Source: Candidatus Hydrogenedentota bacterium
GTDB lineage: Bacteria; Hydrogenedentota; Hydrogenedentia; Hydrogenedentiales; CAITNO01
Reading direction: 5' to 3'
NCBI GenBank assembly: GCA_903922535.1
Contig: CAIXUF010001136.1
Location: 1-27,367, forward strand
DNA: 27,367 nucleotides
The translations under genes were made by a program, and so were the position numbers. The notes beneath the pieces were generated by a model. That model was not told the DNA's origin, ran no database searches, and saw only the letters and a list, made by a program, of their open reading frames with translations. Below are positions 1 through 7,835 of the stretch, in pieces (the first letter of the stretch is position 1; every line of letters begins with the position of its first letter).

Positions 1-33
1 ACGCTCCGATTCGCGCGGAACACCCAGGCGCAA

Positions 34-125
34 TCAATTGGAATGGGGTGGCGGAATCCTTCGGAATCATAGGGCGCTTTCCTTCGGAAAAACAGGGCGC
101 CTTCCTTCGGAACAAGAGGGCGGAA
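34..125. repeat. 23-bp imperfect tandem repeats
   Basis: The 10-mer TCCTTCGGAA starts at 57, 80 and 103, exactly 23 bp apart, and each copy is followed after five variable bases by GGGCG. A more degenerate unit precedes them at 34-56 (TCAATTGGAA, then GTGGCGGAA). The array covers the 3' end of the 67-417 gene and its downstream flank. It may continue left of the window. Confidence 0.75.
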
Positions 126-417
126 TCGTCGGAATACGCACATACAGGTCATCGGCCAAAGCCTTGGCCATGTTGTGGCTGTCTGCCTTCCGGTTGTTGG
201 CCACTTCACGCAGCCGCTGGAATTCGTGGACCTTGTCCAACAGGTAGTAGCGGTGTCCCCCGTCCACGTAGGTGATGCCCTCACCGAAATGACCGGCGGC
301 TGCCAACTGCGCGGCGAACCGCTTGCTGACGCCCAGCACAGTGGCAATGCAGGATTGGCTGATGCGGTACTGGATTTCAGCCGAGGGGACAACAGCAAAG
401 ACTTCCTTCTTGTTCAT
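67..417 (-). CDS. Small HTH-like DNA-binding protein, hypothetical
   Basis: This 116-aa protein has a helix-turn-helix-like segment near residues 24-42 (IATVLGVSKRFAAQLAAAG), then a wing-like stretch with GGHRYYLLDKV near 53-63 and a helical region. That layout resembles MerR/excisionase or terminase-small-subunit-like winged helices, but I do not recognise the family. The start is supported by AAAGGA about 10 nt upstream. The last 20 or so codons fall in the 23-bp tandem repeats, so the C-terminus (ending ESAL) is repeat-encoded and may be an accretion. It is separated by 1.1 kb from the primase-helicase gene upstream, so it probably has its own promoter. A role as element regulator is inference. 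Confidence 0.6.
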   Translation of the reverse strand: MNKKEVFAVVPSAEIQYRISQSCIATVLGVSKRFAAQLAAAGHFGEGITYVDGGHRYYLLDKVHEFQRLREVANNRKADSHNMAKALADDLYVRIPTIPPSCSEGRRPVFPKESAL

Positions 418-1080
418 GGGACCAGTCCTTTCTCCCCATGCCTTCCATGTTGTTATGTATGGTGCTCACGTACGGACAAGTGTCGCCGGTTTGTCGCCGC
501 AGGAATTTTCAAAAAAAAAATATTTTCTCGGAAGGTCAGCCGCCCCGTGTTGACCGGTGGCCGTCCCCCCCTCCCCCCTCCCCTCGACATGCAGGTCCTC
601 CGGTATGGTTCACGTCGCAATTTCGTCCAAGTTGCGATGGTGATGGACGCAGGTCCAAAGAGGGAAGAAAATGTCTAAAAACAGGCCTAGGGTCCGATAA
701 CACCCATTATGTGTTTTACTAAGCGCTTTATTTATAAGGACTTAACAGAATTCCGTCAATAATAAACCCTTTCTTTTCAGTGTTTTTGGGGGTAACAGAC
801 CCGCTTTTGTGCTCAGCGTGAGGAGTCCTGCGACTTTGTCCAACACCCGTTGACCGATGACCCGCCACATGTGTCTCAGGTTGCGGAGTTATCCGGGCGG
901 TGCCCAAGATGTCGGACCCTGACTCGAATTTCGCAAGAGGGCAACCGAAGGGATGCTGCCTAGCCTTTTCTCCTCTGATACGCATTCATTACTTTACAGA
1001 TCAAGATTATGTATTTCCGCCTTTTGCACAGTGAGTGTCGCTGTAACATATTGATACATTTACCTTTCCAGCCACTTCGA
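418..1080. other. Gene-free stretch with C/T-rich tract
   Basis: No convincing coding region is visible on either strand; candidate frames lack ribosome sites and plausible composition. At about 563-585 there is a C-rich tract of C runs separated by single T, so the minus strand carries G runs of four to seven. Around 510-520 a long A run precedes TATTTT. TAACAGA occurs near 746, 794 and 1112. The stretch probably carries promoters or control sites for the flanking genes. Confidence 0.45.
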
Positions 1081-1365
1081 CGCGCCTGTGTTTTCTCAAG
1101 GAACCCGCCAGTAACAGATTACTTACTGGCGCGTCACAACCTATTGCTATATATATCTTTACAAAGAACTTATCCGGTTAGCCAGTTCTTCTAAACATAT
1201 GCCTCGTGAAGGAAAAAATGTACTAGGCGAGAGAGGATGTATGTCTTTCTTCCAAGGAGGGGGTGCATTTCCTGAAATAACCGAAGAACTGGCGCTCTGC
1301 CTTGTAAGCGTTTGTAAACAGGGATGTTATGATGCGCCAGTACGGCAAGAGTAACTGGCAATATG
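1081..1365. other. Iteron-like cluster, candidate replication origin
   Basis: Six copies of the core GCCAGT/ACTGGC occur in about 255 bp: CGCCAGTAA (1106-1114) facing TTACTGGCG (1123-1131); GCCAGTTCTT (1181-1190) facing AAGAACTGGC (1284-1293); GCCAGT (1336-1341) facing ACTGGC (1354-1359). Between the first and second pairs is an AT-rich stretch at about 1139-1165 with TATATATA. Known P4-type primase-helicases recognise short iterons in ori and crr regions, and this cluster lies about 200 bp beyond the 3' end of such a gene. Origin function is therefore inferred; the repeats themselves are read directly. Confidence 0.5.
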
Positions 1366-1561
1366 GGCCGAACCGCCACCCACTGTGCCGCTCGCGGTGG
1401 GCGCGCCAAGTGTCATCCGGCGGGCAGTGCGAAATGACTGCTTCTGAACGAGTCTATATCCATATCTCATGATGCGCCCAACGGTCAGCACACTGAACGG
1501 GATGGAACTGCCCACGTTGCGGTTCGATGTAGGGGGTCGGGGACATGAGTGTGTTTTCATG

Positions 1562-4500
1562 TCACTTAAATGCTATCTCCCCATCTTCCCATTTGCTGTT
1601 ACGGGGTGCGCTGTCATTCAAGTCCGTGAACATATCGGGTACGCGCAGCATCCGCGAGGCGCCGCGGTTTGGTCGGCTATCCTCGTCGAAAATGATGCCC
1701 GCAGCGTCCAGCACCTTCTGGTCACCCTTGATGCGCCGCCCAAGCGTCTCTGGGCTGCTGTACGGGAAGACAACACCCTGCTTGCGGGAGATGCGCTGCA
1801 ATGCGCTCAGAATCCTTGTCGGGGGCACCGGCTTGACCGTGGAGACGGCATCACCGTCCCTGCACAGTTCAATGCCGTAGACACTGACAAATTCAGCCTC
1901 ACGGCTAGACATGCCTCTGCGTGGTTCCCGCCGGTCCAGCGTGTAAGCGTTGTGAAACTCTTCGGCCAGCATCCGCGTTGCAATGGCAATCGGATTGCTG
2001 CCAACCGCAAGCGTCTCGCTTGTCTTGCCCATGGCGTCCAGCCATAGTGTGACGAACGGCGGCAGCAGCACGGGATTGGCCAGCCATGATTCCAGTTCGT
2101 TGTCGATGGCCAGCCGCACCAACGCCATGAGTGCCGTGTAATCGTCGCCGCGTTCCTTGTCATGTCCCGGCAGCGCAAGCTGGATGGCACCCATCATCTT
2201 GCCTTGCGCACGGTGTTCGTGCATGGCAGCAAGAACGCGGCTGGTGATGTGGAACAGGTACGCCATGATGATGGGACGCTGGTCGAGTATATTGTCGATG
2301 ATTTCGGACTGGATGAACGAAACGCCAGTGATGTGTTGCGGCATGGCAAAGTTGAACGTGAACGTGCGTGTCAGCAGTTCGACCTTGGCACCCATCGGCT
2401 CAATGCCCGTGCTGTTGATGATGCAGTTGGTCCTCTCCTTCGTGTTGTCACTCTCGGTGCCCGCCTTGCGCTTTTCCTTCTGGTTGCCAGTTACGGCAGT
2501 CAGGAGGTAGTTGACCAGTGCGTCATCTTGAAGCTGCGGCGTCTCCAAGTTGTCCAAGATTTGCAGCGGGTTTTTGGCCCCGTCCGCAAACAGCGCGGCG
2601 TTGGTCGCCGTCATCTGCACCGGCTGGCCATAGATAAACGTGCCCATGAACTTGCTGGCCGTTGTCTTGCCGCTGCCCGCCGGTCCCTCGAACCTGGTCA
2701 TTGGGCGCGTCTCCGCAAACTGCTGCAACAGGATGCTGCACACCCAAGCCAAGATGGTGTCCGCGCTGTTGGCGTCGCACGTCAGGTACTGCGTGAAGAC
2801 ACTGTGCAAGTATTCGCGGGTCCGGGTTGCGTCGATTTCATGCTGTTCTGGGTCATACTCAATCGGCAGCATCTTTTCTGAATGCGCCAGCAGCACACCG
2901 TCTTCATTTTGACCGTTCGGCATGACCTTGACGCCCGTGGGGCTGATGCGCACGATTTCATCCCGGCTGTTGTTCAGCCCAAAGTAGACGCAGTGTTTCT
3001 TCTTGTCTGTGTACACCCACGTGAACTGCGCCTTTTCCGTTCCCGCTCTGAATACGAGATTCTTGATTGCCTCGAAGAACGTGCGTCCCTCTTGTGTGGT
3101 GTTCAAGATGCCCACCTCTTCCATGACGAACGCAGCCCATTCCTGCTTGTGCCCCTTGGACCCTGAGTCCAGCCAGTAGCACTTGCTGCCCACAAACATG
3201 TACGGCTCTTTGTTCGGCGTTTTGAAGAACTGGGCACCATGTTCGGTCAGCCACTTGAACCATGCCGTAGCCCCGGCCACATAGTCGCCGCGTCCCTTGC
3301 CACCACTGCCCACCATGATGGCGTAGTTCACCGCGTCCATGGCCGTCTTGTGGATGGGTTCCGGGCCAGACTGCCGCTTCTTGACCAAAACGGCCAACTG
3401 CTCCAGCAGTCCTTTTTTCGTGATGCCAGCCTCTTTATGGTACGTCTTACAGGACGCCAGCAGCCGGTCCAGTGCGCCGTTCTGTCTAATTTTGTCCATG
3501 TCCATGACTTCAAGCAGCAGCGTCTTCAAGGCTTTGGCCAGTTCGTCGATGTTCTTTGCCTTGGGGATGGCACGGTCCAATGCCCACTCGAACGGTGTCC
3601 GGGCTTCGGGTAGCAAGTCCGCAAAGCCTTCTGGTGCGCCACCACCCAAGAAGTAGCTGGCAACGTCCTGCTTGGCCAGCCCCTCCAGCCGTTCACATTC
3701 GGCCCGCTCCGCGTCTGTGCGGCCCTCCAGTGCCCGCTTCTTTTCATCGGGTGTTATGTCGCCCTCAAGTCCAAACGTGTCTCTCAGGGCAGTACGCGCA
3801 GCCGTTTGGGACTCAAACAGGGGCAAAGTGGCCACTTTGGCTTCAATTCCGTACCCTCTCAGGTCGCGGGCTGTGTCCAGCGCACCCTGTAGGCCCGCAC
3901 AGGACGGCTCATTGTCATTGACGATGTAGACCGGCATGGCCCGGAGCGTGTTCACCAGTGATGACAGGTCAAGCTGCTTGAAGCGGACGGTAACCGGCGA
4001 GATGACGGGGAACCCGTGCTGCATCAGGGTGTTTGCGTCGGCAATCCCCTCGGTGATGATGGCGCATTTTGGAACTGGCGTCCGTCGCAGCACGTCGAGG
4101 TTGAACATCCGGTTCGTGATGTGTGGTGATAGGTGCGCGTGGTTTCCTTCGGGGTTGTAGACCGGCAGCTTGATGTACTTCTGCTTCTCGTAGTCGCTCT
4201 TCTGGTTCACGTTTGGGGTGCGCCGCCCAATCATGTAGACCACTTGCCCGCGCTCCCAGTAGGGGAACACGATGCGCTTCTTGTAGAACGGGACCATGTT
4301 CAGCCCGCCTTCCCGCGCCGCCTCATAGAACAGCGCGGACTCGACAAGGGTCTGGTCGCTGTGGCCTTGCTTTCGCAGCAGCCTCAACAGTTCTCCGGGT
4401 TCGTCGGCGTACCCGATGCACTGCTGCCTGATGATGTCATCGTTCAATGGCCACTTCCTGCGCAGCCATGCCAGCATCTCCGGGTTCTTCATCAAGCGTT

Positions 4501-4939
4501 CAGACCAGAACCGCGCCGCAGTGGTCAGCACGGAGAACACCTTGTCGGCTTGTTCCCGTGCCTTCTCGGCGGCTTCACGCTGCTCCTTGGTCGCGCCAAG
4601 CTTGCCCATGGGGCCAAGCCCAACACGTTGCGCCGCTAAATCGCGGGCATCAACGTGCGTCCTGGTCGCGGTGTGCGTCACGACGCCATGCCGAAGGAAC
4701 TCAATCAGGTGAAGGACATCGCCACCCTTGCCGCAGCCGTGGCAGTACCAGTACTGCGTTGCCGCAGTTATCTGGAATGACCGGTGACCACTTGAAGTGT
4801 GGTGCGGGCAGTCGATGTACATTGTCGCGCCAGCGTCGAGCGTGATTCGGTCAGGCACCAAGTCGCGGGCCACTTGCATGATGTCCTGCGCCCGGATTTG
4901 GTCATAGTACTGGCGCATCTTGTCTTCTGAAATTGACAT
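1562..4939 (-). CDS. CHC2 zinc-finger primase / Toprim / SF3-like helicase
   Basis: This 1125-aa replication protein would both prime and unwind element DNA. Domains in order: a CHC2 zinc finger with C44, H47, C66 and C69; a Toprim-like region with E297 (ITEG) and D342/E344 (VNDNE); a long middle segment; and a helicase ATPase with Walker A GPAGSGKTT (752-760), Walker B-like ILDNLE (794-799), a sensor-like IINSTG (about 840) and a possible arginine finger at R858. The order matches phage and satellite primase-helicases such as the P4 alpha type and DUF927-like helicases, though it is longer than P4 alpha (about 777 aa). The start is supported by AAGGGG six nt upstream. It follows the 85-aa gene by only 14 nt, so the two are probably co-transcribed. 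Downstream lies the iteron cluster it may bind. Confidence 0.9.
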   Translation of the reverse strand: MSISEDKMRQYYDQIRAQDIMQVARDLVPDRITLDAGATMYIDCPHHTSSGHRSFQITAATQYWYCHGCGKGGDVLHLIEFLRHGVVTHTATRTHVDARDLAAQRVGLGPMGKLGATKEQREAAEKAREQADKVFSVLTTAARFWSERLMKNPEMLAWLRRKWPLNDDIIRQQCIGYADEPGELLRLLRKQGHSDQTLVESALFYEAAREGGLNMVPFYKKRIVFPYWERGQVVYMIGRRTPNVNQKSDYEKQKYIKLPVYNPEGNHAHLSPHITNRMFNLDVLRRTPVPKCAIITEGIADANTLMQHGFPVISPVTVRFKQLDLSSLVNTLRAMPVYIVNDNEPSCAGLQGALDTARDLRGYGIEAKVATLPLFESQTAARTALRDTFGLEGDITPDEKKRALEGRTDAERAECERLEGLAKQDVASYFLGGGAPEGFADLLPEARTPFEWALDRAIPKAKNIDELAKALKTLLLEVMDMDKIRQNGALDRLLASCKTYHKEAGITKKGLLEQLAVLVKKRQSGPEPIHKTAMDAVNYAIMVGSGGKGRGDYVAGATAWFKWLTEHGAQFFKTPNKEPYMFVGSKCYWLDSGSKGHKQEWAAFVMEEVGILNTTQEGRTFFEAIKNLVFRAGTEKAQFTWVYTDKKKHCVYFGLNNSRDEIVRISPTGVKVMPNGQNEDGVLLAHSEKMLPIEYDPEQHEIDATRTREYLHSVFTQYLTCDANSADTILAWVCSILLQQFAETRPMTRFEGPAGSGKTTASKFMGTFIYGQPVQMTATNAALFADGAKNPLQILDNLETPQLQDDALVNYLLTAVTGNQKEKRKAGTESDNTKERTNCIINSTGIEPMGAKVELLTRTFTFNFAMPQHITGVSFIQSEIIDNILDQRPIIMAYLFHITSRVLAAMHEHRAQGKMMGAIQLALPGHDKERGDDYTALMALVRLAIDNELESWLANPVLLPPFVTLWLDAMGKTSETLAVGSNPIAIATRMLAEEFHNAYTLDRREPRRGMSSREAEFVSVYGIELCRDGDAVSTVKPVPPTRILSALQRISRKQGVVFPYSSPETLGRRIKGDQKVLDAAGIIFDEDSRPNRGASRMLRVPDMFTDLNDSAPRNSKWEDGEIAFK

Positions 4940-4953
4940 GGGGTACCCCTTGG

Positions 4954-5211
4954 TTAGTTGCGGGTTTCAGTTTCGCCCATCACCTTGATTTGCCGACTCA
5001 AGCACCGAATGACAGGCACTGTAATTCCGTGGCCGAGGGCGCCGCGTTCCGGCGTGAGTGAACGGAGAGGCAAGCAGAGTCTCTCCTTCCCGGAATAGTC
5101 GAACAGCTTGTCGTCATGACGCATCTTCCTGTTCCCGTCGTATTTGCGCTTGCCGGGCACTTCATTGCCGTGCGCCCCCGACTTGACGATTGAACTGTTG
5201 TTCTTGGGCAT
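4954..5211 (-). CDS. Small basic hypothetical protein (85 aa)
   Basis: The protein starts MPKNNSSIVKSG at 5211, with AAAGGA about 10 nt upstream, and ends at 4954, 14 nt before the primase-helicase start. It is rich in Lys and Arg (for example KRKYDGNRKMRHDDK near residues 21-35) and has no signal peptide or membrane segment. The family is not recognised. Its place directly upstream of the primase in a compact minus-strand operon suggests a replication or regulatory accessory factor, which is inference. A longer frame reaches 5415 but overlaps the 77-aa gene and has no better ribosome site, so the shorter form is preferred. Confidence 0.6.
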   Translation of the reverse strand: MPKNNSSIVKSGAHGNEVPGKRKYDGNRKMRHDDKLFDYSGKERLCLPLRSLTPERGALGHGITVPVIRCLSRQIKVMGETETRN

Positions 5212-5275
5212 GATTTTGCGTCCTTTCGTGACTTGGCTGTGGATAGTGACGATTTGAGGACTTGTGCCTAAGTGT

Positions 5276-5302
5276 TCACCCGTTGGTCGCGCCAACGGGT
5301 GA
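5276..5302 (-). other. Perfect 11-bp stem-loop over the stop codon
   Basis: TCACCCGTTGG (5276-5286) and CCAACGGGTGA (5292-5302) are perfect complements separated by five bases. The left arm contains the stop codon of the 77-aa gene. No U run follows on the minus strand, so this is more likely an mRNA-processing or stability element, or a partial terminator, than a full intrinsic terminator. Confidence 0.5.
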
Positions 5303-5509
5303 GGTTTGTCCGGCTGCCTCGAAGAACTCCGCCAGCCATTCCGCCTTTGTGGCGCGGGTCCGGCCACACTTGGCGACCTTGAGGAACACACGCTTTCCGT
5401 TCGGGGCCAGCACACCCTTGGCGGACCACCTCCACAAAGAGATGGGCTTCACAGCGTGGCCGGGAACCAGTTTGCAGGCCTGTGCAAGAGGAATGAATTG
5501 ACCGTCCAT
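5276..5509 (-). CDS. DUF1580 / excisionase-like HTH protein
   Basis: This 77-aa protein starts MDGQFIPLAQACKLVPGH, then SLWRWSAKGV near residues 24-33, then a wing (GKRVFLKVAKCG, about 38-49), and a terminal helix EWLAEFFEAA. The order 'LaqAakLvP ... LyRWi.kGv' is that of DUF1580 proteins, first described in Rhodopirellula, and of MerR-like excisionases. The start at 5509 is chosen because AAGGAG sits about nine nt upstream; the frame stays open to 5620 but that part would cross the terminator hairpin at 5544-5610. It begins the 77-aa, 85-aa, primase series. A role as recombination directionality factor or element regulator is inference from family and position. Confidence 0.65.
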   Translation of the reverse strand: MDGQFIPLAQACKLVPGHAVKPISLWRWSAKGVLAPNGKRVFLKVAKCGRTRATKAEWLAEFFEAAGQTSPVGATNG

Positions 5510-5543
5510 TGTCCGTTTCTCCTTGCGCCATCGGCGCGTTGAA

Positions 5544-5610
5544 CAAAAAAAAAGACCCCGCGCCCACCGCAACAGGACACAGTTGTCCTGCACAGTGGAC
5601 GCGGGGTCTT
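5544..5610 (-). terminator. Strong intrinsic terminator or leader attenuator
   Basis: AAGACCCCGCG (5552-5562) pairs with CGCGGGGTCTT (5600-5610), enclosing further pairs CCAC/GTGG (5564-5567 with 5595-5598) and CAGGAC/GTCCTG (5573-5578 with 5585-5590). Read on the minus strand, the stem ends in a run of eight to nine T at 5544-5553. It lies between the 183-aa gene and the 77-aa gene, and only about 25 nt separate the U run from the ribosome site of the latter, leaving little room for a promoter. This suggests either termination of the upstream unit or regulated read-through into the replication genes. Confidence 0.8.
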
Positions 5611-5656
5611 CAGCAACCAAATCAAGGAATTACGCGAGAACCCGTTTCCGTGCTTA

Positions 5657-5677
5657 TGTCAGACCGTTTAACTGACA
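5657..5677. promoter_or_regulatory. Dyad, candidate operator
   Basis: TGTCAG (5657-5662) and CTGACA (5672-5677) form a perfect dyad with a nine-base spacer. It lies in the 120-bp intergenic region upstream of the terminator hairpin and the 77-aa/85-aa/primase genes. A repressor or integrase-family regulator could bind it. I see no clean promoter hexamers around it. Confidence 0.35.
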
Positions 5678-5732
5678 GCACCGCAAACGTAAGAATCGAT
5701 TCAACTTTTCCGACGTTCAGGAGCGCCGCCGC

Positions 5733-6284
5733 TCACCACTGCCGGAGATTCCTTTTTTCCACAACACTTTCTTCTAGGCGGGCCAGCGCGGGCGGCAAGT
5801 GCGTTGCCTCTTGGCTCTCTTGATGTCTATTCCGCTTAGCTCGGTCGCTTTCCCATTTGCGGTAACCCTGCAAATAGCGTCGCTCGGTTCGGTCTGCACG
5901 CCGGGTGCCGGGAGAATAGCCAAGCATGGTAGCCAATCCGCGCAGCATGGCATGCGCTGCACGCAGTAGCTCATGCTCCATGTTCGCCCGAAAATACTCT
6001 GCGGCCACACTGTGCATCAGCCACCAGCGAGGCCCCCGGTCCCTATCGATGATGAACGCTGTCTCCAATTTGCGGCCGGGGTCCAGATGGCTGCCTTTGT
6101 ACGCAGCCGGTACTCTGTCGAGTATGGCCGCCAGTTGTTTCATTTGCGCCTCAAAGTTCCTGACTCTTGCATCGGTGCCGAGCTGTTCGACCGCCCAGAG
6201 TGGTAACGGTTGCGGCGGGTAAATCGAGAGTAAGCGCCCGGAAGTTTCCGGATCTTCTATTTTTACGGACAGATTGTTGCTCAT
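5733..6284 (-). CDS. Hypothetical protein (183 aa)
   Basis: A soluble protein starting MSNNLSVKIEDPETSG at 6284, the first ATG; an upstream TTG at 6290 is possible. AGG lies about 10 nt upstream. The central part is helical (EYFRANMEHELLRAAHAMLR, about residues 97-116) with an aromatic motif RGPRWWLMHS before it. The C-terminal third is rich in Arg, Lys and Glu. I see no catalytic motif, signal peptide or membrane segment and do not recognise the family. It sits between the integrase and the terminator at 5544-5610, which may close its transcript. Its function is unknown; an accessory role in the element is all that context supports. Confidence 0.6.
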   Translation of the reverse strand: MSNNLSVKIEDPETSGRLLSIYPPQPLPLWAVEQLGTDARVRNFEAQMKQLAAILDRVPAAYKGSHLDPGRKLETAFIIDRDRGPRWWLMHSVAAEYFRANMEHELLRAAHAMLRGLATMLGYSPGTRRADRTERRYLQGYRKWESDRAKRNRHQESQEATHLPPALARLEESVVEKRNLRQW

Positions 6285-6402
6285 TTTCAATCAACCTCGA
6301 AAGCGCGCTTCCAACATATTCAGAATTGTAGCCGATGTCGTAAGAATTTTCGATATCTTCCAAGCAATATCCTCGAAGTAGTATTTTGAGCCGTGAATCC
6401 AT
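6151..6402 (-). CDS. Possible small overlapping ORF (83 aa), doubtful
   Basis: From an ATG at 6402 the minus strand reads MDSRLKILLRGYCLEDIENS, then a helical stretch ending SRLIENEQ. The first 40 or so codons look protein-like and fall in an otherwise AT-rich gap between the integrase and the 183-aa gene. The remainder overlaps the start of the 183-aa gene in another frame and has a poor composition, and no ribosome site precedes the ATG. It may be a decayed gene fragment. Confidence 0.25.
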   Translation of the reverse strand: MDSRLKILLRGYCLEDIENSYDIGYNSEYVGSALSRLIENEQQSVRKNRRSGNFRALTLDLPAATVTTLGGRTARHRCKSQEL

Positions 6403-6597
6403 TGTAAATAAGGGGCTGTTCGAACGAGACGCTATCGGGTCTGGCCATTTTTCAAGAAACGACGCTCCATGCCAGCAGGGACCAATGGCCGGAAACTTCA
6501 TCCGGTCGCATACGCCAGCGAGGCTGCCTGGTCGCGGTTGAGTTCGACGTAGACAAGCAAGGTCTGGATGTCACCGGGTCTCAATGAGACGGCCAGC

Positions 6598-7809
6598 CTA
6601 TGCCGTTTCCCTTGCGATTTTTCGCGCCAGCTCAATATCCGGCTCAATGTAGATTTTGGTGGTCTCAATGTCGCTGTGCCCCAAGGACACCCGTGCCGCG
6701 TCCCCACCAAACTGTCGGTGAACCTCCGTTCCCCGCGTATGGCGCAGGGCGTAGGGGCACCAAGGCGTCACGCCAGCCTTGTTGGCCGCGTCCACGATGG
6801 CATTGCGCAGGGACTTGTAACTGTAGACAGCATTCAGGGTCCGATCCGTGGCTGGCGGCAACGGCGGTTGGTGGCGGTGCTTCTTGCCCTCATTACGCTG
6901 CTTCAATGCCTCCAGCGGCGGGAACATGGGCGCGTCGCTGGGGCGGAGCATGTACTTGCGCAGGATGGCGATCCCCTTGGCACCGAACTGGAGTTCCCGG
7001 TACTTGCCACGTTTGCTGTTCTTGTGCTTCGACAGCGGGGCTGTCCACAGGGTGTCGTCGGTCACCACGATATGGCCGGGGGTCAGGTTCAGCACCTCGG
7101 AAGGCCGTGCGCCGGTCATGCGCAGGAGATGGACCACGTCGGCCAGCATGGGCGGAAGATGCTTGCACGTTGCCTCGATGACCTTATCCTCGACGGTGCC
7201 CACGGCCTGAGGTTCGGGCGCTTCCGTCTCGCCTTCCATCAGCGGCGACACCACGGACACGGCAAACGCGACGGTTTCAGGAAGCAACTCCTCCCCCACG
7301 GCCCATTTGAATATCCGTTTGACCGAGGACACGGCCTGATTGATGGTGCTCCGCCGCAGACGGCGACACTTGCGTTCCGGACCGGCCACCCGCAGGGCGG
7401 TGCCCGCCTCCCACATGCCGCGCAGGATCTTGAGTTTCTTCGGGCCGAAGGTGGCGGCGGGAAGGTCCCCAAAGGCGTCGCTGAGGTCGCGCAGGGCAAT
7501 AATATCGTAGGAGGTGAGTCTGCCGCGCCGGTTCAGCCGGTCGGCCCGGTAGGCATCGCAGAGTGCCTGAATGCTGCCCCCCGCCTTACCGGCTGACCCG
7601 CCTTCCAGCATGGCCGCAGCTTTGGATCTGGTCGGGACGGCGCCCGTCGCAATCCATTCGGCGACGAAGAGGCGGTACTTGCGGTCGGTGTCGGGGCCGT
7701 CCGGTGGGCCAAAGTAACGGAAGGCACCATCGGGAAGGCGGACGAAGGCCAAGTGCTTGTGTTTGTGGAGGCGCAGCGGGGGGATGGACAAGGAAGAGAT
7801 GGACGGCAT
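6598..7809 (-). CDS. int: Tyrosine recombinase / phage-type integrase
   Basis: This 403-aa enzyme would integrate and excise the element at the adjacent tRNA-Ser gene. The N-terminus (MPSISSLSIPPLRLHKHKHL, followed by a YFGPPDGP stretch) is the arm-binding type typical of planctomycete integrases. A core-binding region (about 80-170) precedes the catalytic domain. Catalytic residues seen: R235 in TGARPSEVL, a candidate Lys near 261-266, R356 in YALRHT, H378 in LGHSD and the nucleophile Y387 in KIYIEPD. The box-II His three residues before R356 is Tyr353, a known but non-canonical substitution. Its start is supported by AAAGGG eight nt upstream. It lies 140 bp from the tRNA 3' end, transcribed away from it, as usual for elements that use tRNA attachment sites. 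Confidence 0.93.
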   Translation of the reverse strand: MPSISSLSIPPLRLHKHKHLAFVRLPDGAFRYFGPPDGPDTDRKYRLFVAEWIATGAVPTRSKAAAMLEGGSAGKAGGSIQALCDAYRADRLNRRGRLTSYDIIALRDLSDAFGDLPAATFGPKKLKILRGMWEAGTALRVAGPERKCRRLRRSTINQAVSSVKRIFKWAVGEELLPETVAFAVSVVSPLMEGETEAPEPQAVGTVEDKVIEATCKHLPPMLADVVHLLRMTGARPSEVLNLTPGHIVVTDDTLWTAPLSKHKNSKRGKYRELQFGAKGIAILRKYMLRPSDAPMFPPLEALKQRNEGKKHRHQPPLPPATDRTLNAVYSYKSLRNAIVDAANKAGVTPWCPYALRHTRGTEVHRQFGGDAARVSLGHSDIETTKIYIEPDIELARKIARETA

Positions 7810-7835
7810 GACGCAAACCCTTTGGTTCTCGCTTC

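Noticed and set aside
34..125. CRISPR array from the 23-bp periodic repeats
   Set aside because: The units are contiguous, with only about five variable bases, so there are no spacers of CRISPR length; no cas gene is present.
728..985. 85-codon minus frame in the gene-free region
   Set aside because: No ribosome site, mixed unlikely composition, no recognisable motif.
1469..2047. 192-codon plus frame at the primase 3' end
   Set aside because: Lies opposite the primase-helicase gene and has no support of its own.
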